NCBI GenBank assembly: GCA_004294385.1
Contig: REAP01000045.1
Span: 1-56,646 of the forward strand
Length of the DNA: 56,646 bases
Reading direction: 5' to 3'
Source of the DNA: Oscillatoriales cyanobacterium
GTDB lineage: Bacteria; Cyanobacteriota; Cyanobacteriia; Cyanobacteriales; Microcoleaceae
The position numbers and the translations under genes are program-made. Position 1 is the stretch's first letter, and every line of letters starts with the position of its first letter. The notes below the pieces were generated by a model, which searched no databases, was not told the origin of the DNA, and saw nothing but the letters and a program-made list of their open reading frames with translations. This document shows positions 42,316-52,250 of this stretch, piece by piece.

Positions 42316-43338
42316 ATGAACAAAGATATTGCAAAGAACCTTGCTTTCAGATTAATCACTTATCTAATTTTTCCAATACTTCTATCTGTCGGTAGTGCGG
42401 AACTTGTCTTACGGGTTGCGGGATACAAGCCCTTGCAAATAGAAAATGTGGATGTTGCTATTCAACCTAAAGGTAACTTTTTCACTAAGGATTCTGAACT
42501 GGGATACAAACATTTACCGGGGAAATTCCAAGTAACACTTAACGGCAATTACTCGTTTAATGCAACTCATCTCAATAATAGTTTAAGAATAACTCACCCT
42601 CTCAATACTTACAATTTACAGTCAAAAAAGCCAGAAATTTGGATATTTGGCTGTTCTTTTACCTACGGTTGGTCATTGAATGATCGGGAAACTTATGCTT
42701 GGTTGTTACAAGAGAGATTACCACAATATGAAATAGTAAATTTTGGGGTTAACGGCTATGGAACCATACATTCACTTATTCAGTTTAAACAAGCACTTAA
42801 ACAAGGAAATAAACCTAAAGTTGTGGTAATTTCCTATGCGGGATTTCACGACAGGCGCAATACCTTTTCGAGGGCGAGAAGAAAGCAAATGGCTACTTGG
42901 AATAAACTCGGTATTCTGTTCCAACCTGATGCTAGGCTGAATAAACAAGAGGGTTTTAGCTACAATATGGTAAAACTTGAGTATCAGGAGTTGCCGTTGA
43001 TGCGGGTTTCGGCGTTAGTAAATTTTCTGGAGGTTAATTACAATCAATTTGAGGAGGAATTTTACAGAAGCCACGAGGTTTCTAAGGCAATTATTGCAGA
43101 GTTTAACCGTTTGGCTGAGGCGAATGGGGTGAAGCTGGTGGTTGCGGGAATTAACCCTGGTTCTGCTAAGATGTTGGCGGAGCTCAATCAGGTAGGTATG
43201 GCGACGGTGGATATTTCTGTTGATTTGAAAGTACCGGCTAATAATAATTTACCGCATGATTTGCATCCAAGTGCGATCGCTAATCGGCAATATGCACAAA
43301 AATTGGAAGGTTTTTTGCAAGGTACTGTTTTAAAGTAA
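42316..43338 (+). CDS. Membrane-anchored SGNH-fold protein
   Basis: From ATG 42316 the product is 340 residues. One N-terminal anchor helix spans about 13-31 (LITYLIFPILLSVGSAELVL). SGNH blocks follow: IFGCSFTYGWS (nucleophile Ser), NFGVNGYGTIHS, VVVISYAGFHDRR and the C-terminal DLHPSA with Asp/His. Such proteins often modify surface polysaccharides (O-acetyl transfer or removal). An upstream frame from 42247 would begin MPVPQEMIF inside palindromic repeats and is rejected. It is followed after 78 bp by a multi-pass protein gene on the same strand, a likely operon. Confidence 0.82.
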   Translation: MNKDIAKNLAFRLITYLIFPILLSVGSAELVLRVAGYKPLQIENVDVAIQPKGNFFTKDSELGYKHLPGKFQVTLNGNYSFNATHLNNSLRITHPLNTYNLQSKKPEIWIFGCSFTYGWSLNDRETYAWLLQERLPQYEIVNFGVNGYGTIHSLIQFKQALKQGNKPKVVVISYAGFHDRRNTFSRARRKQMATWNKLGILFQPDARLNKQEGFSYNMVKLEYQELPLMRVSALVNFLEVNYNQFEEEFYRSHEVSKAIIAEFNRLAEANGVKLVVAGINPGSAKMLAELNQVGMATVDISVDLKVPANNNLPHDLHPSAIANRQYAQKLEGFLQGTVLK

Positions 43339-43416
43339 GTTAATGAACCGCGAAGGCGCAAAGGGCGCGAAGGAAGAGAGGAAGAGAAAGTTTAGGTTTT
43401 ATTTGGGGCTATTTGG

Positions 43417-45570
43417 ATGATAGGATTACTTGATTTTGTTTTTTTTAAGTTGTCTCGCAAGTTTCTGATTGATGGATTTTTCCTGTTTTTACTTGTTTTG
43501 GTGACAGTTATAGTAACTTCAATCTATGTTTCTACGGAACATACTTTTTATTGGTGGGATTATGCTGGTTATAATAATGCTACAATCGGTCTTGCTAATT
43601 CATTTCGGGAATCTCCACACAAAGCGATACATGAAGTTATCCAATCGCTTGGTAAGGAAAAAAATCTTTTAATTTCATTGCCTTTAGTACCGTTTATTCT
43701 ATTGTTCGGTGATTCTCGATTGACTTATATTCTCAGCGTATCCCTGATTTATGTACTGCCATTTCGCTTATTGTTGGGGGCAATTTCAGTAAAATTAATT
43801 CCTGTTTATCCTCGCAGGGTGTTTTGGTCAACTGTGTTGCTGAGTTTACTAATTCCGATGAGTTGGATTCCGACTTTGCGGGGATATCTTGATACTGGTG
43901 GATGTGTGTTTGTAGCTTTGGCAATTTTAGTTTATCTGCACGATGTTAAGCTAAAATATTGGTGGCAAATCCCGTTAATTGGCTGTTCGCTGGCTATGGC
44001 GATTTTGTTTCGGCGACATTTTGCTTATAGTGCGATCGCATTTTTTGATGCTGCTATACTCCAATATTTAATCGAGTTTATTTTAACATATAAAAATCTC
44101 AAAAATCAAGCTTGGAAAAACTTGTTTACATCTGGCATGAAATTGGGTTTAATTATGGCAACTAGCTTTGCGGTTCTAATGCTGGTGGCGGGAGATTTTA
44201 CGCGCAGTGCTCTGACGGTTGATTATCGCAATTTGTATCTGGCTTGGAGTTTGCCAGTTAATGATATTGTAACTCGTTATGCGTCCTTCTACGGTTTGGG
44301 AACTTGGCTGTTAGTAATGATTGGTTTTTCGGCGGGAATTATCACTAGAATTCTGCTACCTCCGACGACTATTTTTATTGCAATATTTGGGATTTTGTCG
44401 CTGATTGAATGGCTTTTGGTCTTGCGTTATGGCTATTTGCACTATACAATTCATATTACACCGATCGCACTTTTAGGATTATCGGCATTTTTCTGGACAA
44501 CTTGGCTGACATTCCAGGGTAAAGTTCGGTATTTGACGCTGGGTGTTGCTGGTTTGTATCTGAGTATCAACGCATTTTTGGGGCTGATTCCACTGAAATT
44601 CGGTTTGTCTGGGATATTTATGGGGAATTTTGCGCCATTAGTGCGATCGGACTACGGCGAAGTGGTAAAATTAGTTGAGTTTATCAGAAAAATAGCACCA
44701 AATCAGGAACCGATTTATATTGCCGGCGCTTCTAATAGTTTTAATGCTAATATTCTTAAACAAGCTAACCGTAAGTTGAACCCTCCCGAAGGTTGGTGGA
44801 AATTAAACACTCTTGGTAGGCCATTAATTGACTCTCGCGATACTTATCCGTTACCAGAGTTGTTGATTTCCGAATATGTGGTGGTTGCTACGCCTTTTCA
44901 GCAAGTTTTGCTGAGTGATGAACAGGTTTTGCGATCGCACGAACAAGATGTTGTTAAAGTTGTATACGACGCTTTTACTCAAAATTGGGAAATTTCCCGC
45001 GATTTCCAACTGCTACCAGAACGGTTTCAGCTAGAAAACGGTGTCATAGTCAGAGTTTATCAGAGAATGCGCCCAAGTGCGATCCCCACAGCCATCAAAA
45101 CTCTCAATGTCATGCAGCAGCAAATAGCCGAGAAGCCGGGGACTCAATTAGATTGGATCAGCTTAAATCAGTCAGTTCACACAAGTTCTAATTATCCCGT
45201 TAAAAAAGAATCTGATTACCTATATAATATTGTAACTCATCCAATTAAAAATACCAAGCAACTAGATACATCCTTTCTATATTTAGGTTCCCTATCCGAA
45301 AAAAATCAAATTTCCGGCAAACTCAATTTACCTAACAAACAATGCGAGGGAGTTTCCCTGCATTTGACTTTGTGGAACAACCAAGGTAAATTAATCAACT
45401 CCACCGAAACAGCCTATAATTCGATGGCTTCCCCCAATTTAAATCTATTACTTGAGGGAAAGAACCCAAATTATTTACTACTTGAGGTATTGAGCAAAAA
45501 CAAACAAGATTTAACCAACCAATGCCAACTAGAAATTCAAAACTTAGCTATAACTAAATCACTTAATTAA
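43417..45570 (+). CDS. Multi-pass membrane protein, possible GT-C-type glycosyltransferase
   Basis: This 717-residue protein has about ten to eleven transmembrane helices in residues 15-420 and a soluble C-terminal domain of about 300 residues. The first extracytoplasmic loop holds WWDYAGYNN, an acidic motif placed as in GT-C (PMT/ArnT-like) enzymes. The tail (LPNKQCEGVSLHLTLWNNQG) resembles a beta-sandwich. I cannot name a family; GT-C membership is an inference. A single CGAAGGCGCAAAGGGCGCGA arm sits upstream. It probably belongs with the SGNH gene and the 45751 gene in a surface polysaccharide region. Confidence 0.75.
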   Translation: MIGLLDFVFFKLSRKFLIDGFFLFLLVLVTVIVTSIYVSTEHTFYWWDYAGYNNATIGLANSFRESPHKAIHEVIQSLGKEKNLLISLPLVPFILLFGDSRLTYILSVSLIYVLPFRLLLGAISVKLIPVYPRRVFWSTVLLSLLIPMSWIPTLRGYLDTGGCVFVALAILVYLHDVKLKYWWQIPLIGCSLAMAILFRRHFAYSAIAFFDAAILQYLIEFILTYKNLKNQAWKNLFTSGMKLGLIMATSFAVLMLVAGDFTRSALTVDYRNLYLAWSLPVNDIVTRYASFYGLGTWLLVMIGFSAGIITRILLPPTTIFIAIFGILSLIEWLLVLRYGYLHYTIHITPIALLGLSAFFWTTWLTFQGKVRYLTLGVAGLYLSINAFLGLIPLKFGLSGIFMGNFAPLVRSDYGEVVKLVEFIRKIAPNQEPIYIAGASNSFNANILKQANRKLNPPEGWWKLNTLGRPLIDSRDTYPLPELLISEYVVVATPFQQVLLSDEQVLRSHEQDVVKVVYDAFTQNWEISRDFQLLPERFQLENGVIVRVYQRMRPSAIPTAIKTLNVMQQQIAEKPGTQLDWISLNQSVHTSSNYPVKKESDYLYNIVTHPIKNTKQLDTSFLYLGSLSEKNQISGKLNLPNKQCEGVSLHLTLWNNQGKLINSTETAYNSMASPNLNLLLEGKNPNYLLLEVLSKNKQDLTNQCQLEIQNLAITKSLN

Positions 45571-45612
45571 ACATAAGATATCGATTCTAAAAAGCTGGCT
45601 GTATGAGCATTA

Positions 45613-45720
45613 TTCCTTCATCCTTCAATCCGTTACATCCGTTACAAAATCCGTTGCCGAACTTCCTTCATCCTTTAATCCGTTACATCCGTTACAAAAT
45701 CCGTTGCCGAACTTCCTTCT
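45613..45720. repeat. Two tandem copies of a 50-bp repeat (AATCCGTTACATCCGTTACA unit)
   Basis: Units start at 45613 and 45663; each has AATCCGTTACATCCGTTACA and AAATCCGTTGCCGAACTTCC. Related copies occur at 22230-22262, 40958-41000 (inverted) and 47655-47745. The period of CCGTTACAT within the unit is 9-10 bp. The element is always intergenic here. Confidence 0.85.
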
Positions 45721-45750
45721 ACTTATCAACTCAAAAAAGTTGAACCGTCA

Positions 45751-47595
45751 ATGCAGAAACATCACAAACCAGACTGGTATTTTAACTTATCCATCTATAC
45801 CTTTGTCATCATCGGTTCCTTGATAGCAGTAGGATATAGATTCCCCATAGGAGGCAACTTTCCCGAATTGCCACAAATCCAACATCTCCTAAATCCTGAA
45901 CTATATAAAAATGACTATCATGTTCAGGAAATGATTAAATTTAATCCGAGATATTACTATTATCATATCATTTATTTGTTGGCAAGTCTAGGATTAAGTA
46001 TTCCTTTCGTGCATTTTATTTATCAATTCCTAGCCTTTGCTTCAGTTGTCCTAGCTTGTCATGCCATTATCAACATATATACTAACGCTAAACTGCCCGC
46101 CGCAGCCATGACTTTCCTATGTTTAGCATCATCATTTACAGATGTTGGTAACACGCTGATATTTTCCACCAAATCAGTACCCAGTACCTTTGCAATGGGT
46201 TTCGCAATCTGGGGGATTTATTTTAGTTTGCGTCAGAAATGGCTAGCAGGATATTTATTGTTTGGACTAGCTTGTTTGTTGCAATTTTTAGTTGGTTTAT
46301 TGCCGGGGTTAATGATGATGCCGGTGTTAATTATTGAATCCGTAAGACAGCGAAGGTTCAAAAACGTAATTTTGGCGATCGCAATTTTAGCCACATTAGC
46401 AAGTATCGTATATTTACCAATGTTGCTAACAGGCACTACTGGCACTCATACTATGAATAATGCCGATTTTGTGTACATTCATGCGAACATCCGCAATCCT
46501 CATCACATCTTACCATCAAATTGGAATGTCGGCAACAATTGGTTAAACTTTATATCTTTGATGATTGGTGGTTTGCTTTGCATCAACAATACAAATGAAC
46601 TGCGAAAAGAAGACAAAATTAACTTTGCGATAATTATTGGCACATCAATTTTGGCGCTGCTGCTAAATTACCTATTTGTCGAAGTTTACCCAGTGGCTTT
46701 GATTGCAAAACTCCAGTTAGCTAGAACCGTACCTTTTGCCCAAATAATCATCTTTATCGCTATCAGTTTGCTAGTAGATAGACTCTACCAAGCAAAACAG
46801 CTAGCCATTGGGTTGCTACTACTAATTATCTTCACTTTACCTAACCGAGGTATTTTGTTTTTAGCCTTATTCATATTTTTATCAATTTGCCAAACCCAAA
46901 AATATACAATCCCCAAACGTTATACGATTTTGCCGTGGATTTTCACCGCAGCAACATTAACTTTCAGCTTGATATATCCCCTGACTAATTCAGGAGAAAT
47001 AATAGAACGCCTAATTAGTATGCCAGTTCTTTTCTCAATTATTGCCTTTCCTTTTATCTTAGAAAATCTATCAATTTCTACAGCAATTAAACAAATTATA
47101 TCTAATATATTAGCTTTGCTAACTACCAGCATCTTAGTTTTAGGACTCGCCGGAATTCTCCCCAAACCAATGTTAGAGATATTTCAAACCAGAGTCAATA
47201 TCAATGCTGTTCCCAGGGACGACTTAAACCAATTAGCTTTACGTTTCTCACAAAGCAGCAATCAAGATGCACTCATATTAATTCCTCCATCTGTCACCAG
47301 TTTTCAATACTTTTCACAAAGGGCAATTGTAGTCAACTTCAAAAACTTTCCCTTAACAGAAAAAGGCATCAAAGAATGGCAAAATCGGATGGAAACTGTA
47401 TTAGGAGTCCCCTTAAATCCGCAAATGATTTGGGGTGGAAATGACTTATTCAGCCGTCGCAACAGTGCCGATTTAGTCCAAGTAGCCAGAAAATATCATG
47501 CCGATTATATCCTAACTCGTACTGACTGGCATCCAAATATTCAAGGGGAAATCGCCGACAAACAAGGCAAATGGATACTGTATAAAATTAGGTAA
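45751..47595 (+). CDS. Multi-pass membrane protein of unknown family
   Basis: This 614-residue protein has about 12 hydrophobic helices and short loops. The N-terminus (WYFNLSIYTFVIIGSLIAVG) enters the membrane directly. A loop with FPIGGNFPELPQIQHLLNPE and YKNDYHVQEM follows TM1. The C-terminal 120 residues are soluble and end with YILTRTDWHPN. The topology resembles integral membrane glycosyltransferases or O-antigen-type enzymes, but no diagnostic motif is visible. It is in the same direction as the two preceding surface-related genes and converges with the GT2 gene. Confidence 0.75.
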   Translation: MQKHHKPDWYFNLSIYTFVIIGSLIAVGYRFPIGGNFPELPQIQHLLNPELYKNDYHVQEMIKFNPRYYYYHIIYLLASLGLSIPFVHFIYQFLAFASVVLACHAIINIYTNAKLPAAAMTFLCLASSFTDVGNTLIFSTKSVPSTFAMGFAIWGIYFSLRQKWLAGYLLFGLACLLQFLVGLLPGLMMMPVLIIESVRQRRFKNVILAIAILATLASIVYLPMLLTGTTGTHTMNNADFVYIHANIRNPHHILPSNWNVGNNWLNFISLMIGGLLCINNTNELRKEDKINFAIIIGTSILALLLNYLFVEVYPVALIAKLQLARTVPFAQIIIFIAISLLVDRLYQAKQLAIGLLLLIIFTLPNRGILFLALFIFLSICQTQKYTIPKRYTILPWIFTAATLTFSLIYPLTNSGEIIERLISMPVLFSIIAFPFILENLSISTAIKQIISNILALLTTSILVLGLAGILPKPMLEIFQTRVNINAVPRDDLNQLALRFSQSSNQDALILIPPSVTSFQYFSQRAIVVNFKNFPLTEKGIKEWQNRMETVLGVPLNPQMIWGGNDLFSRRNSADLVQVARKYHADYILTRTDWHPNIQGEIADKQGKWILYKIR

Positions 47596-47745
47596 TTGGG
47601 AATGGGGAATTGGGCATCGGGCATCGGGCATTGGGCATTGGGCATTGGGAATTAAATCCCTGATATCCGTTAAATCCGTTACAAAATCTGTTGCCAAACA
47701 TCCGTTAAATCCGTTACAAAATCCGTTGCCGAACCTTCTTCCTTC
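47596..47745. repeat. GGGCATTGGGCA run and CCGTTAAATCCGTTACAAAA repeats
   Basis: A GGGAATTGGGCATCGGGCAT-type run (47596-47655) is followed by two units of the AATCCGTTACAAAATCCGTT family. It lies between convergent genes, and there is no gene in it. Confidence 0.7.
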
Positions 47746-48718
47746 AAACATCGATATCAGAATCATCAATAATTTCACAAATCTGCTTATCCACATAATC
47801 AGCATCCACATTCCGCGCCATCAACTCCGCCAAAATCCCCAAAGAAATCAACTGTACCGACAGGATTGTACACAAAATCCCAAAAAATAGCAAAGGTCGA
47901 TTCCCGATCGGACCAAAATTCATCCCAAGCAAATTCAAAAGCCAAATCACAATCAAATAACCAAGGGAAACAAAGCCAACAAAACCAAAAGATAAACCCA
48001 AACCTCCAAATAAATGACCAGGTTTCTGCAAATAATGCGTCGTCGCCAACACCGTCAACAAATCAATAAAACCCCGCGCATAACGTTCCCAACCATAATT
48101 AGATTTACCATGCTTCCGTGAATGGTGTTCGACAACCACTTCCCCAATCTTAAAGCCCAAATTGTTCGCCAAAGCTGGAATATAACGGTGTAATTCCCCA
48201 TACAATTTAATCGATGCTAAAACTTCCTTGCGATAAGCTTTAAAACCGCAATTCATATCGTGCATTTGTACGCCAGTCATCAAACACGCAACAGCATTAA
48301 ATAACTTGGAAGGTAAAGTTTTAGAAATTGGGTCATTCCGCTTTCTTCGCCAACCAGAAACCAAATCAAATCCCAATTCTAAGTGGTCTAAAAATCTGGG
48401 AATTTCCGCCGGATCATCCTGAAGGTCGGCATCGAGGGTAAAGATGATTCTCCCTGCTGAATTGCGAAATCCGGCAGCAAGGGCGGCTGATTTGCCAAAG
48501 TTGCGACGCAGTTTAATCGCTTTAATTAGTTTGGGATTATGCTTGGCTAAATCTACGATTTCTCGCCAAGAATAATCGCGGCTACCGTCGTCGATGAAAA
48601 TTACTTCGTAACTATCAATCCCGGTTTGGGACATGACAATTTGGATTTTTTCAAATAGTATTTTTAGGGTAGCTTCTTCGTTGTGAACTGGGATGACGAA
48701 GCTGAGGTCTTTTTGCAT
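47744..48718 (-). CDS. Family 2 glycosyltransferase (polyprenyl-phosphate sugar synthase type)
   Basis: This is a 324-residue protein. GT2 motifs: LSFVIPVHNEEATLK near 5-19, VIFIDDGSRD at 39-48, FGKSAALAAGFRNS, and the metal-binding D-x-D in TLDADLQDDPAEIP (96-98). MHDMNCGFKAYRKEV and RKHGKSNYG are DPM/GtrB/ArnC-like acceptor motifs. Two transmembrane helices near 235-260 and 275-300 anchor it. It should transfer a sugar from a nucleotide donor to undecaprenyl or dolichyl phosphate, supplying membrane GT-C enzymes such as those next to it. It is followed on the same strand by other surface genes. Confidence 0.92.
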   Translation of the reverse strand: MQKDLSFVIPVHNEEATLKILFEKIQIVMSQTGIDSYEVIFIDDGSRDYSWREIVDLAKHNPKLIKAIKLRRNFGKSAALAAGFRNSAGRIIFTLDADLQDDPAEIPRFLDHLELGFDLVSGWRRKRNDPISKTLPSKLFNAVACLMTGVQMHDMNCGFKAYRKEVLASIKLYGELHRYIPALANNLGFKIGEVVVEHHSRKHGKSNYGWERYARGFIDLLTVLATTHYLQKPGHLFGGLGLSFGFVGFVSLGYLIVIWLLNLLGMNFGPIGNRPLLFFGILCTILSVQLISLGILAELMARNVDADYVDKQICEIIDDSDIDV

Positions 48719-48776
48719 GATTTTTTTTACCGCAGAGGGCGCAGAGAACGCAGAGAGGGAGAATTTAGAGGTTTTT

Positions 48777-50525
48777 TTAGTTGTTCTTGATAGGTTGAGA
48801 ATTTCGCAAAGCTATCCAGCCTTCGCGGTTTTTAAATGATGCGTATGCTGTTAATAATTTGTCGGTTGGTGATGTTTGAATATATCCTCTCCAAGCTGCG
48901 GATTTGTAGGCTGGCCCAAACAAGTTTACTAAGTCTGGGCGCGGAAATCCTGACATGGCGAAACCTCGAACGACATTTTCTTGATTGAGAATGGCTATAC
49001 ATTTTACATTGTTTTCGGGGTCTCCTACCCAGCCAATTACTCTGGCTGCGCTGGGTGCAAGTTTTGTGACTATATCAAAGTATCCTGGTACTCCATCTTT
49101 GGGGACTGACAGTAAATTTGCATCTATTTTAGTATCTAATGCTGCACAGAAGTTGTGCTTTTTGACATCTCGGTTAAATGGTACTAAATTGTGAGTTTTC
49201 AAGGCATCGATTAACCCGATGAAAGCGGCTGGTCTATTGCCGATTTTTTCTTTAATTAAGGTTACGTCGGTGATGCCTAATTTTAATGATAATGCAACTA
49301 AGGGTTGATAGGTTGCTCTGCGCGCGATCGCACTTGCGGTCTCTCCTCCCACACCGTACATTAAAATGACTGCAACTGTGGCGATTCCTAAGAGTGGTGT
49401 CAGCCAACGTGTTTGCATTCTAGGGCTTGGTTGTAACTGTCGCACACACAATACTGTCAGCACAAATGTACTCATCCAAAACAGTGCTGGGAGTGTGGCG
49501 TAGCGCGAAGCTGTGGCTTGTTCGACTCCAAAGCCCGATCGACTAACGGCGGCCATTAACGCCGTTTGTAGCGTGTAAATCTGGATGGATAGCCACGGTA
49601 GCCACTCGGTGCGATCGCTCTTTTTGTCAAACAACCAATAACCTACAAAACCCGTTACTGCTATCAAACCAATTATACCAATAATTGAGGCAATAATCAC
49701 ATTTTCACTAAAGATTCCACCTAAATAAGTGGGAATATATTCGAGGGTTTTAAGGGGGTTTATTTTCGTTAAAGAAGGGTGATGAGTTGGAGTTTTATAA
49801 GTTAAAAAATAAGTACCAATCACCGCAATTGAAGCAGCAAAATATAAGTAAGTAACTTGCCGTGGAAACCGCAGCACAATAGCAGCAGCACACAATATCG
49901 GCCACAAAGCTAAAGGAGTGCTGTAACTAATACAACCTAAAATCCCAAAAATAATACTGCCAATTACCCACTTATTTTGTAATGATGAGGGCGGGCACGG
50001 GGGCACCGCCCCTACGGACAAATCTTTTGCATAAGTTTGTAAACAAAATATCGAACAAATTACAAATAAGTTAGCAATTATCCAGTGTACACCGCTAAAT
50101 CCCCGCATCCAATTATGAGCCGCAGCCGGAGTAAAATTAAAAATAGAAATACCCACTACAACTAAGATAAATTGCAGCGGAAAATGCCTTAATTTTAACG
50201 GTAGCAAAGCAATTAATACATGGCACTGAATCAAGGCAAAAAACCAGCCAGCTAAACACAAACCAATATTTGAACCTTGGGTAATAACTATATTCAAGGC
50301 ATAGATAATTGCCGGAATCAACACAAAATGCTCGTTGGCCCGAAATATCCAATTAAAAGGATTAGTAGAAAAACCATCGACTGAATAGAAATTCCAAGTC
50401 ATCCACCAATAGTCAAAATTAGACAAGTCTCCAGCTTGCGATATCAGGTACAAAATATATGAAGCTGGGATCATAATCCCTAGAACTGATGCAGAAATTA
50501 AAACATATTGTGGATTGATTTTCAT
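48777..50525 (-). CDS. Multi-pass membrane protein with a repeat-encoded loop
   Basis: This 582-residue protein has about ten transmembrane helices in residues 8-385 and a soluble C-terminal region of about 190 residues (TKIDANLLSVPKDGVPGYFD and onward). Residues about 168-181 (DLSVGAVPPCPPSSLQ) are translated from a GTAGGGGCGGTGCCCCCGTG repeat inserted between two helices without breaking the frame. The family is not recognised; the layout is like the other large membrane proteins of this cluster and suggests glycosyl transfer. It is 58 bp upstream of the GT2 gene, so the two are likely co-transcribed. Confidence 0.75.
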   Translation of the reverse strand: MKINPQYVLISASVLGIMIPASYILYLISQAGDLSNFDYWWMTWNFYSVDGFSTNPFNWIFRANEHFVLIPAIIYALNIVITQGSNIGLCLAGWFFALIQCHVLIALLPLKLRHFPLQFILVVVGISIFNFTPAAAHNWMRGFSGVHWIIANLFVICSIFCLQTYAKDLSVGAVPPCPPSSLQNKWVIGSIIFGILGCISYSTPLALWPILCAAAIVLRFPRQVTYLYFAASIAVIGTYFLTYKTPTHHPSLTKINPLKTLEYIPTYLGGIFSENVIIASIIGIIGLIAVTGFVGYWLFDKKSDRTEWLPWLSIQIYTLQTALMAAVSRSGFGVEQATASRYATLPALFWMSTFVLTVLCVRQLQPSPRMQTRWLTPLLGIATVAVILMYGVGGETASAIARRATYQPLVALSLKLGITDVTLIKEKIGNRPAAFIGLIDALKTHNLVPFNRDVKKHNFCAALDTKIDANLLSVPKDGVPGYFDIVTKLAPSAARVIGWVGDPENNVKCIAILNQENVVRGFAMSGFPRPDLVNLFGPAYKSAAWRGYIQTSPTDKLLTAYASFKNREGWIALRNSQPIKNN

Positions 50526-50589
50526 CTAATTTAGAAACACAAATAGTGTGGACTTAGGGGTGAGTTTAAAATACAGGATTTACACACTT

Positions 50590-50755
50590 CGATCAAAGAA
50601 ACCGGGTTTGAACAGGCAAGATGCCTGTTCCACAATCTTTAGAGATCTTCTAAAAAGCCAGCTTTGAACAGGCAAGATGCCTGTTCCACAAGAATTATGG
50701 GATATATCTTTTCGTTACAGCCCGCAGATTCGGTAAAAAACCCGGTTTCTCGCTT
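50590..50755. repeat. Mixed palindromic repeats upstream of the 48777 gene
   Basis: Two GAACAGGCAAGATGCCTGTTC hairpins (50610-50630 and 50666-50686) lie between the arms AAAGAAACCGGGTTTG and AAAAAACCCGGTTTCTCG. They occupy the gap between rfbD's stop and the next minus-strand gene. Confidence 0.8.
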
Positions 50756-50779
50756 CTTGCAAAACTCACCCCTCAATTT

Positions 50780-51652
50780 TTACTTCACTTCTCTTGCCAG
50801 CATTTGGCGGAGTCCTTGCCGCCAATAAGGAGGATGCGTGCCTAGAATTCCTGATATTTTCACATTAGAAAGAACGGAAAAAGCTGGACGTTTTGCAGGT
50901 GTTGGATATTCCGAGGTGGTAATCGGAATTACACGCTTAACTTTTAGGGGAAAGCCAAGTTTTTCGGCTTCTTCAAAAATGGCGATCGCAAAATCATACC
51001 AACTACAAACTCCGCTGTTTGTATACTGGTAAGTTCCGAAAGTTTCTGGTTTAATCTGAGGAATAATTTGCGAAATTGCCTCAGCTAAATCACCTGTCCA
51101 TGTAGGACTTCCGATTTGATCTGCTACTACCCGAATTTCTTCCCTGTCTTTTCCCAACCTCAGCATAGTTTTGACAAAATTGCCTTTGCCACCGTTGCCA
51201 TAAACCCAGGCTGTTCTAATAATAATATGCCGATTTCCGGCTTGTCTAATTGCTTCCTCACCAGCTAATTTGGACTTGCCGTAAATTCCCAATGGATTCG
51301 TAGAGTCAGTTTCTTGATAAGGAGAACCTTGACTACCATCAAATACATAATCTGTGGAAATATGAATCAATGTCGAACCCAGCTTTTCGCATTCTTCTGC
51401 CAGAATTCCAGGGGCTATACCGTTGACTGCGTATGCTAATTCGGGTTCGCTTTCTGCTTTGTCTACCGCAGTGTAAGCACCGGAATTCACGACTAAATCT
51501 GGTTGGATTTCAGCTATTGCTTGACGGATACTTTCGGGTTGCGACAAGTCGAGACGAGTGCGATCGACTGCAATTACTTCTCCCGAAGACAATAAAATTG
51601 ACTGCAATTCTTGGGCGAGTTGTCCGCCACTACCTGTGAGTAAGATTTTCAT
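50780..51652 (-). CDS. rfbD: dTDP-4-dehydrorhamnose reductase
   Basis: This 290-residue SDR-type enzyme makes the last step of dTDP-L-rhamnose synthesis. The nucleotide-binding GSGGQLAQEL is at 7-16, SGAYTAVDKAE follows, and HISTDYVFDGSQGSPYQE and NPLGIYGKSKLAGE (catalytic Tyr-x3-Lys) are characteristic. RTAWVYGNGGKGNFVKTML and DQIGSPTWTGDLA are conserved. It is 3 bp downstream of rfbC, a clear operon. rfbA and rfbB are not in the window. It feeds surface polysaccharide assembly, in line with its neighbours. Confidence 0.95.
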   Translation of the reverse strand: MKILLTGSGGQLAQELQSILLSSGEVIAVDRTRLDLSQPESIRQAIAEIQPDLVVNSGAYTAVDKAESEPELAYAVNGIAPGILAEECEKLGSTLIHISTDYVFDGSQGSPYQETDSTNPLGIYGKSKLAGEEAIRQAGNRHIIIRTAWVYGNGGKGNFVKTMLRLGKDREEIRVVADQIGSPTWTGDLAEAISQIIPQIKPETFGTYQYTNSGVCSWYDFAIAIFEEAEKLGFPLKVKRVIPITTSEYPTPAKRPAFSVLSNVKISGILGTHPPYWRQGLRQMLAREVK

Positions 51653-51655
51653 TAT

Positions 51656-52201
51656 CTAAAACACTTGAGCTCTTTTCAATGTTTGTCCGGCTTTGTCTTT
51701 AGCTGATAAGATTGGCTTCCCACCATCCAGCGGCCAATCGATCGCCAAATCAGTGTCATTCCACAGGATACACCTCTCGTGACTCGGTGCATAGTATTCT
51801 GTAGTTTTGTACAAAACTTCAGCAGTGTCTGAAACCACTAAAAAACCGTGAGCAAATCCCGCAGGTACCCAAAGTTGCTGCTTATTTTCTGCACTCAACA
51901 TACAGCCCACCCACTTTCCAAAAGTCGCTGAACTTTTTCTAATATCCACAGCTACATCAAATATTTCGCCACTAACTACCCGCAGCAATTTGCCTTGAGG
52001 CTGCTGCAATTGGTAGTGCAATCCGCGCAGCACATTTTTAGACGATTTGGAATGATTGTCTTGAACAAATTCTGCCGTCACGCCTGTTTTTTCGGCAAAA
52101 GCTTTGTGATTAAAACTCTCAAGAAAGAAACCGCGATCGTCTCCGAAAATTTTCGGCTCAATTATCAGAACTTCCGGTATTTCGGTAGATATAACGTTCA
52201 T
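51656..52201 (-). CDS. rfbC: dTDP-4-dehydrorhamnose 3,5-epimerase
   Basis: From ATG 52201 the product is 181 residues, the usual RmlC length. Cupin motifs: PKIFGDDRGFFLESFN, QDNHSKSSKNVLRGLHYQ with the catalytic His, FAHGFLVVSDTAEVLYKT and ILWNDTDLAIDWPL. It epimerises dTDP-4-keto-6-deoxyglucose on the way to rhamnose. A start at 52228 would add nine residues (MSLSLSQPT), which precede the family's normal MNVI beginning. It is divergent from the methyltransferase at 52251 with only 49 bp between starts. Confidence 0.94.
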   Translation of the reverse strand: MNVISTEIPEVLIIEPKIFGDDRGFFLESFNHKAFAEKTGVTAEFVQDNHSKSSKNVLRGLHYQLQQPQGKLLRVVSGEIFDVAVDIRKSSATFGKWVGCMLSAENKQQLWVPAGFAHGFLVVSDTAEVLYKTTEYYAPSHERCILWNDTDLAIDWPLDGGKPILSAKDKAGQTLKRAQVF

Positions 52202-52250
52202 AGTTGGCTGTGAAAGTGATAAACTCATACTTACTCAATGCTATTTTACT

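Noticed and set aside
47512..47811. 99-codon minus-strand ORF at the 45751/47744 junction
   Set aside because: Its middle is a translated GGGCATTGGG run; the ends are shadows of the flanking genes.
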